Assembly (NCBI GenBank): GCA_021324715.1
Contig: JAJPIN010000064.1
Location: forward strand, 1 to 17,288
DNA length: 17,288 nt
From: Nitrososphaeria archaeon
GTDB lineage: Archaea > Thermoproteota > Nitrososphaeria > Nitrososphaerales > Nitrososphaeraceae
Direction of reading: 5' to 3'
Shown here: one piece after another, positions 13,542 to 17,288 of the stretch
How the letters are laid out: every line of letters starts with the position of its first letter
How positions within the stretch are numbered: position 1 is the first letter of the stretch
The notes under the pieces: generated by a model
Seen by the model: only the letters and a program-made list of their open reading frames with translations
The model's database searches: none
Told to the model about the DNA's origin: nothing
Made by a program: the position numbers and the translations under genes

Positions 13542-15710
13542 GTGAGTCAAAACACTCTCTCACTGAAGGTTCTCGAAGCATATACTCGAGACGTAGGTCG
13601 TGGAGTGGCTAGAATCGATTATGATTCAATGGACTCTTTAACTGCATCTACAGGTGACGTTATAGAAATTCGTGGAAAAAGAAGGACTGTCGCAAAATGT
13701 CTACCACTTTATCCTTCTGATGAGGGCAAAGGAATAGTTAGAGTTGATGGTCTGGTACGAAACAATGCAGGTGTTGCCATTGGGGACACCGTGATTGTGC
13801 GAAAGATAAAAGCCGTTCCTGCAGAAAAGGTTATTGTTGCGCCATTGGAGGCTATACCACCCATTGATGAGCGTTACCTTGCTGATGCACTTGAGAGTGT
13901 GCCGTTGATTAAAGGAGATAATGTAATGGTCCCTTATTTTGGTGGTAGACTTACGTTTCAGGTAATAGGAGTAACACCAGCATCAGATGCTGTATTGGTG
14001 ACTCAGAAAACTATATTCCACATTGCAGAAAAAGGCGAAACACTCAGAGGTGTTCCTCAGGTAACCTACGAAGACATTGGGGGTTTAAAGGAAGAAATCC
14101 AAAAAGTTAGAGAAATGATAGAACTGCCACTGAGACACCCTGAAATCTTTGAGAAATTAGGTATCGAAGCACCAAAAGGTGTATTACTATATGGGCCTCC
14201 TGGAACTGGAAAGACCCTTCTCGCAAAGGCCGTTGCAAATGAAAGTAATGCTCATTTTATAAGTATTTCTGGACCCGAAATTATGAGTAAATTTTATGGG
14301 GAATCTGAAGCTCGGTTGAGAGAAATTTTCAAGGAAGCAAAAGAAAAGGCACCTTCCATAATATTTATTGACGAAATAGATTCAATTGCTCCCAAAAGGG
14401 AGGAAGTTACTGGTGAAGTCGAAAGGAGAGTTGTCTCTCAATTATTATCTCTCATGGATGGACTTGAGGCAAGAGGTAAGGTTATTGTAATTGCGGCTAC
14501 AAATAGACCAAACGCTATAGACCCTGCCCTCAGAAGACCAGGGCGATTCGATAGAGAAATTGAAATCAAAGTTCCAGATAAGCGTGGAAGACTCGAAATA
14601 TTACAAATTCATACAAGGAATATGCCACTCGATACCGATGTAGAACAAGATAGAATAGCTGCAGTAACGCACGGCTTTGTTGGAGCAGATCTTGAATATC
14701 TTTGTAAAGAAGCTGCTATGAAATGTCTGAGAAGATTGCTACCTGAATTAAATTTGGAAGATGAAAAACTCTCTCCGGATGTCTTGAATAAACTCATAGT
14801 CACTAAAGCGGATTTTGAAAATGCAGTGAAAGAAGTTACGCCCTCTGCAATGAGGGAAGTATATTTGGAATCGCCAGATGTTCCTTGGTCTGCAATTGGT
14901 GGGCTAGAGGATATTAAACGTGAATTACAGGAAGCTGTAGAATGGCCACTAAGATTTCCAGAACTTTATACTAAACTTGGACATGCCATGCCCAAGGGTT
15001 TATTATTACACGGCCTGTCAGGGACTGGTAAGACACTACTTGCCAAAGCTGTTGCCACAGAATCCGAAGCAAATTTCATTAGTGTAAGGGGACCAGAGTT
15101 GTTGAGCAAGTGGGTAGGAGAATCAGAACGTGGTATTAGGGAAATATTTAGAAGAGCAAGGCAGGCAGCTCCATGTGTGGTTTTTTTTGATGAAATAGAC
15201 TCAATAGCCCCTGTTAGAGGAATGGGGGGAGACAGTATGGTTACAGAAAGAGTAGTCTCACAATTGCTTACCGAATTAGATGGTATCCAGTCACTTTCGG
15301 GAGTAGTAGTTCTGGCTGCAACTAACAGAGCTGATATTATTGATACTGCATTGTTACGACCTGGGAGGTTTGATAAGATCTTGCTAGTACCATTACCCGA
15401 TAAGGCGGCAAGACTAAAAATATTGGACATACATAGTAAAGATAAACCGCTCGGTTCGGATGTCGATTTGGGCAGAATTGCTGAAATGACGGATGGTTTC
15501 AGTGGTGCAGACACCAGCTCTGTTATTAACACAGCTGTATCATTGGTACTACACGAATATCTAGCAAAATATCCTACACCTGAAGAAGCGGCAAGACATG
15601 CATCAGAAGCACACGTAATGATGAGGCATATTGAAGAAGGTGTGAAAAAGATTAAAGCTCAGAGAGAAGGTAAACCTGGAGAGAAAGTTTCAGTGCAATA
15701 CTATAGGTAA
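13542..15710 (+). CDS. cdc48: Cdc48/VAT-type double AAA+ ATPase (unfoldase)
   Basis: This 722-residue hexameric unfoldase homologous to p97/VCP and Thermoplasma VAT has its domains in order. The N domain (double-psi barrel about 1-90, then a clam-like half to 165) is followed by the D1 AAA+ module (about 178-435). D1 carries Walker A 'GPPGTGKT' 218-225, Walker B 'IIFIDEID' 273-280 and pore loop 'KFYGE' 250-254. The D2 AAA+ module (about 446-670) has Walker B 'VVFFDEID' 546-553 and pore loop 'KWVGE' 523-527. In D2 the Walker A reads 'GLSGTGKT' (491-498): Pro-Pro is replaced by Leu-Ser, but the Gly-Lys-Thr core is kept. Arg fingers are present in 'RPGRFD' in both modules. The C-terminus ends Tyr-Tyr-Arg, an HbYX-like tail that can dock ATPases on the 20S proteasome. 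The start is GTG. Confidence 0.96.
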   Translation: MSQNTLSLKVLEAYTRDVGRGVARIDYDSMDSLTASTGDVIEIRGKRRTVAKCLPLYPSDEGKGIVRVDGLVRNNAGVAIGDTVIVRKIKAVPAEKVIVAPLEAIPPIDERYLADALESVPLIKGDNVMVPYFGGRLTFQVIGVTPASDAVLVTQKTIFHIAEKGETLRGVPQVTYEDIGGLKEEIQKVREMIELPLRHPEIFEKLGIEAPKGVLLYGPPGTGKTLLAKAVANESNAHFISISGPEIMSKFYGESEARLREIFKEAKEKAPSIIFIDEIDSIAPKREEVTGEVERRVVSQLLSLMDGLEARGKVIVIAATNRPNAIDPALRRPGRFDREIEIKVPDKRGRLEILQIHTRNMPLDTDVEQDRIAAVTHGFVGADLEYLCKEAAMKCLRRLLPELNLEDEKLSPDVLNKLIVTKADFENAVKEVTPSAMREVYLESPDVPWSAIGGLEDIKRELQEAVEWPLRFPELYTKLGHAMPKGLLLHGLSGTGKTLLAKAVATESEANFISVRGPELLSKWVGESERGIREIFRRARQAAPCVVFFDEIDSIAPVRGMGGDSMVTERVVSQLLTELDGIQSLSGVVVLAATNRADIIDTALLRPGRFDKILLVPLPDKAARLKILDIHSKDKPLGSDVDLGRIAEMTDGFSGADTSSVINTAVSLVLHEYLAKYPTPEEAARHASEAHVMMRHIEEGVKKIKAQREGKPGEKVSVQYYR

Positions 15711-15715
15711 ATTCC

Positions 15716-15736
15716 ACTTCTCTCATTTTCTTTTGG
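15716..15736 (+). terminator. T-rich terminator of cdc48
   Basis: Just after the cdc48 stop (15708-15710) is a pyrimidine-rich stretch with runs of T (around 15716-15736). It lies in the 68-base gap to the converging ACT-like gene and resembles the T-tract signals used by archaeal RNA polymerase. No strong hairpin precedes it. Confidence 0.4.
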
Positions 15737-15778
15737 ATTCAACTCTGGTAATGTCTCAGAGCAGATAGAAGATAAATC

Positions 15779-16438
15779 CTATTGATGGCTGTAAAGTTTT
15801 TCTCTAATGACCTCGTATGCTCTAGCTGCGTCATTCATACTTAATATCAAAATTATTTCATTTTGTGTGAAGAACGCATTGTATAGCTGAATACGATTGT
15901 TGTGTAGGAGAGAGAAAACGACAGATAGTACTTCATATGTATTTTCCTTACCTGATTGGATGGTGATTGTAATTTTAGAAAGCCCATCTTTTATTTCTCC
16001 CGTGGCAACTTTGTTAGAGGAGCTAAGCATACTTCTAATTTCGTCTATATCTTCAGCAAACAGGCGAATTTGCTTATTAGTTCTAAACATATTGTATCCG
16101 CTGCCCAATTCAAATATTTCATCTAAAATTTGATAAATGTCCTCGGTTTCGTTGAAATCAACATCAATAATACTACCAGTTAAAGTCATTCTGACTCCAT
16201 CGAAAACGGAATTATGTTCATGGTCAATCTCATCCAGAGAATCTGCAAATCGTTTTATTGCTACTACAAGGGTATTAATGTTAACTTCGGAATTGGTCAG
16301 TTTTTCAACTTCTGGTCTAATCTTCTGTGCTAATGCTGTATAATTAGCAATACCCGTGCTTAAAGCCTGAAAGTATAACATGTTAGTACCTATAATTTGT
16401 TTCACTGCATGTGGTACGGAAGAGGTTTGAGAATACAT
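15779..16438 (-). CDS. putative ACT-domain-like regulatory protein
   Basis: The protein has 219 residues. The N-terminal segment (about 1-66) is helical, with 'STGIANYTALAQKIRPEVEK' (27-46) and 'VNINTLVVAIKRFADSL' (52-68). This layout is seen in small archaeal regulators that combine a helix-turn-helix-like region with ligand-binding domains. Residues about 80-135 and about 152-216 read as two β-α-β-β-α-β units of ACT type; the second ('LSKITITIQSGKENTYEVLS', 'IILILSMNDAARAYEVIREK') is the clearer. ACT pairs usually bind amino acids, so a sensor of amino acid levels is possible, but the ligand is unknown. A TATA-like CTTTTATAG (16454-16462, minus) predicts a near-leaderless ATG at 16438. It converges on cdc48 and diverges from the small basic gene. 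Confidence 0.6.
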   Translation of the reverse strand: MYSQTSSVPHAVKQIIGTNMLYFQALSTGIANYTALAQKIRPEVEKLTNSEVNINTLVVAIKRFADSLDEIDHEHNSVFDGVRMTLTGSIIDVDFNETEDIYQILDEIFELGSGYNMFRTNKQIRLFAEDIDEIRSMLSSSNKVATGEIKDGLSKITITIQSGKENTYEVLSVVFSLLHNNRIQLYNAFFTQNEIILILSMNDAARAYEVIREKLYSHQ

Positions 16439-16609
16439 ATATTATAAATATGCTATAAAAGTAATAAACCTTCCTTCTATATTTAAAAAACTACCATATG
16501 TACGAAAAATTACAAAATGTTAGAATTTTTGCTCTGCTTATTTGAACACAATATGATCAAATTAACCCATATTGTCCTAATAGAGTTGACATTGAGTCTT
16601 TTTAAGTAA

Positions 16610-16912
16610 ATGAAATTACTGTCAGCATTGACAAAGCGTGAATTTATTATAGATGACGGAAGGGAAAAAATCCAAGAGTTAGGATATCTTCACAAAAATG
16701 TTGCAGTTAAATATCTAATGAAGAGGAGAAGGTCACTATTAATGACAAAAAATCTAGAAAAAGTTGAATCTCTCTTTGCTGGTCTACCCAGGAGAATAAG
16801 CATAATTGGCAAACAAATTACACATGACTATGAAGTAAATTGGGAAAGACAAGGAATAACCGAATTTGAAGGATCAAGATTTGTGTTTACTCTCAAGTCG
16901 CTAGATAATTAG
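16610..16912 (+). CDS. small basic protein, unknown
   Basis: The gene encodes 100 residues from ATG 16610. The first half is strongly basic, with Arg/Lys-rich 'KYLMKRRRSLLMTKNLEK' (34-51) after a short helix; the second half (about 58-100) is β-like ('RRISIIGKQITHDYEVNW', 'GSRFVFTLKSL'). I do not recognise a family. Nucleic acid binding is suggested only by charge. It is flanked by non-coding sequence on both sides, which fits a lone gene with its own promoter, but no convincing TATA box is at the expected spacing. Confidence 0.5.
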   Translation: MKLLSALTKREFIIDDGREKIQELGYLHKNVAVKYLMKRRRSLLMTKNLEKVESLFAGLPRRISIIGKQITHDYEVNWERQGITEFEGSRFVFTLKSLDN

Positions 16913-17288
16913 ACCAAATACAAAAATAGTCAAATTTTATGCCTAAGTAATTTGATTATCTTTTCAATTTTAAAATTATTATCATCACATCTTAGTGTCA
17001 TGCAAATCAAAATACGTCGACATATTTAACGTTCTTTAATTAAGGACAATAACACTCTCTTATCAGAACATTGACATTTGCTGATATAAATCAAATTGTA
17101 AGTTTTCTGCTTACATCCGACCACTTTAATTTCAATATCCAACCCTATTGGTACCAGAATTTGATTTTTCAATTATTAATTGAGCTGTTCAGATTATTTA
17201 GAATAGTATTTATAATATACAAACAAACCGAATAAGTATTACTATATATTCTGGATTTGGTGAAAAAGTCTGAAATATCCTATAAGAA
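16913..17288. other. AT-rich non-coding tail, possible start of a gene at the edge
   Basis: I see no tRNA, repeat or credible full-length frame on either strand in this 376-base stretch. At its end a GTG (17260) opens a frame that stays open to the window edge ('MKKSEISYKK'), preceded by TATA-like TTTATAATA around 17209-17217. This is too short to assign. Confidence 0.4.

Noticed and set aside
14966..15532. 188-residue open frame antisense to cdc48
   Set aside because: It lies wholly within the conserved D2 AAA+ module on the opposite strand, and its Ser/Leu-rich composition is that of a shadow frame.

Overview
The window reads as chromosomal DNA of an AT-rich (low-GC) archaeon, most likely a Nitrososphaeria (Thaumarchaeota) ammonia-oxidiser lineage. 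The evidence is archaeal: a Cdc48/VAT-type double AAA ATPase with a C-terminal HbYX-like tail, an archaeal-length ribosomal protein uL2, a half-size CtaA-like protein, an archaeal-style mannosyl-3-phosphoglycerate synthase, TATA-box promoters about 25 bases upstream of leaderless starts, and frequent TTG/GTG starts. The low GC and the mannosylglycerate gene would suit a Nitrosocosmicus-like soil lineage, but that is inference. No amo, 16S rRNA, tRNA, CRISPR or insertion sequence is visible.

Layout, left to right. Positions 1-156 hold the 3' end of an unidentified gene. A bifunctional-nuclease-family gene (minus) follows, then a polytopic membrane protein with a GCPTCAG motif (plus) and mannosyl-3-phosphoglycerate synthase mpgS (minus). 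After a non-coding gap of about 580 bases come a Rieske ferredoxin (minus), a CorA-type transporter (plus), a class I methyltransferase (minus), a tiny Cys-rich protein (plus), a four-helix CtaA/COX15-like protein (plus), a HAD-like protein lacking a recognisable motif I (plus) and a HIT-family protein (minus). Next is a divergent pair: a highly diverged SelD/PurM-superfamily protein (minus) facing the sulfate assimilation operon cysH-sat-exported protein (plus). The operon converges on an endonuclease III gene that carries an in-frame TGA. Then come ribosomal protein uL2 (minus), cdc48 (plus), an ACT-like regulatory protein (minus), a small basic unknown protein (plus), and an AT-rich tail that may contain the start of another gene.

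How the genes work together. The clearest pathway is assimilatory sulfate reduction. Sat makes APS from sulfate and ATP, and CysH, an iron-sulfur APS-reductase type, reduces APS to sulfite without APS kinase. A membrane-anchored exported protein is translationally coupled to sat. The SelD-like protein shares their control region, which contains several GTTAA-type inverted repeats. Its family fold is recognisable, but the usual catalytic residues are not, which makes it the best candidate for undescribed biology. The rest looks like conserved core and stress genes (mpgS, corA, cdc48, rpl2, nth) in short, mostly single-gene units.

The most checkable anomaly is in nth. A single TGA, where the family normally has Trp, separates the catalytic HhH-GPD domain from a fully intact iron-sulfur cluster motif in the same frame.
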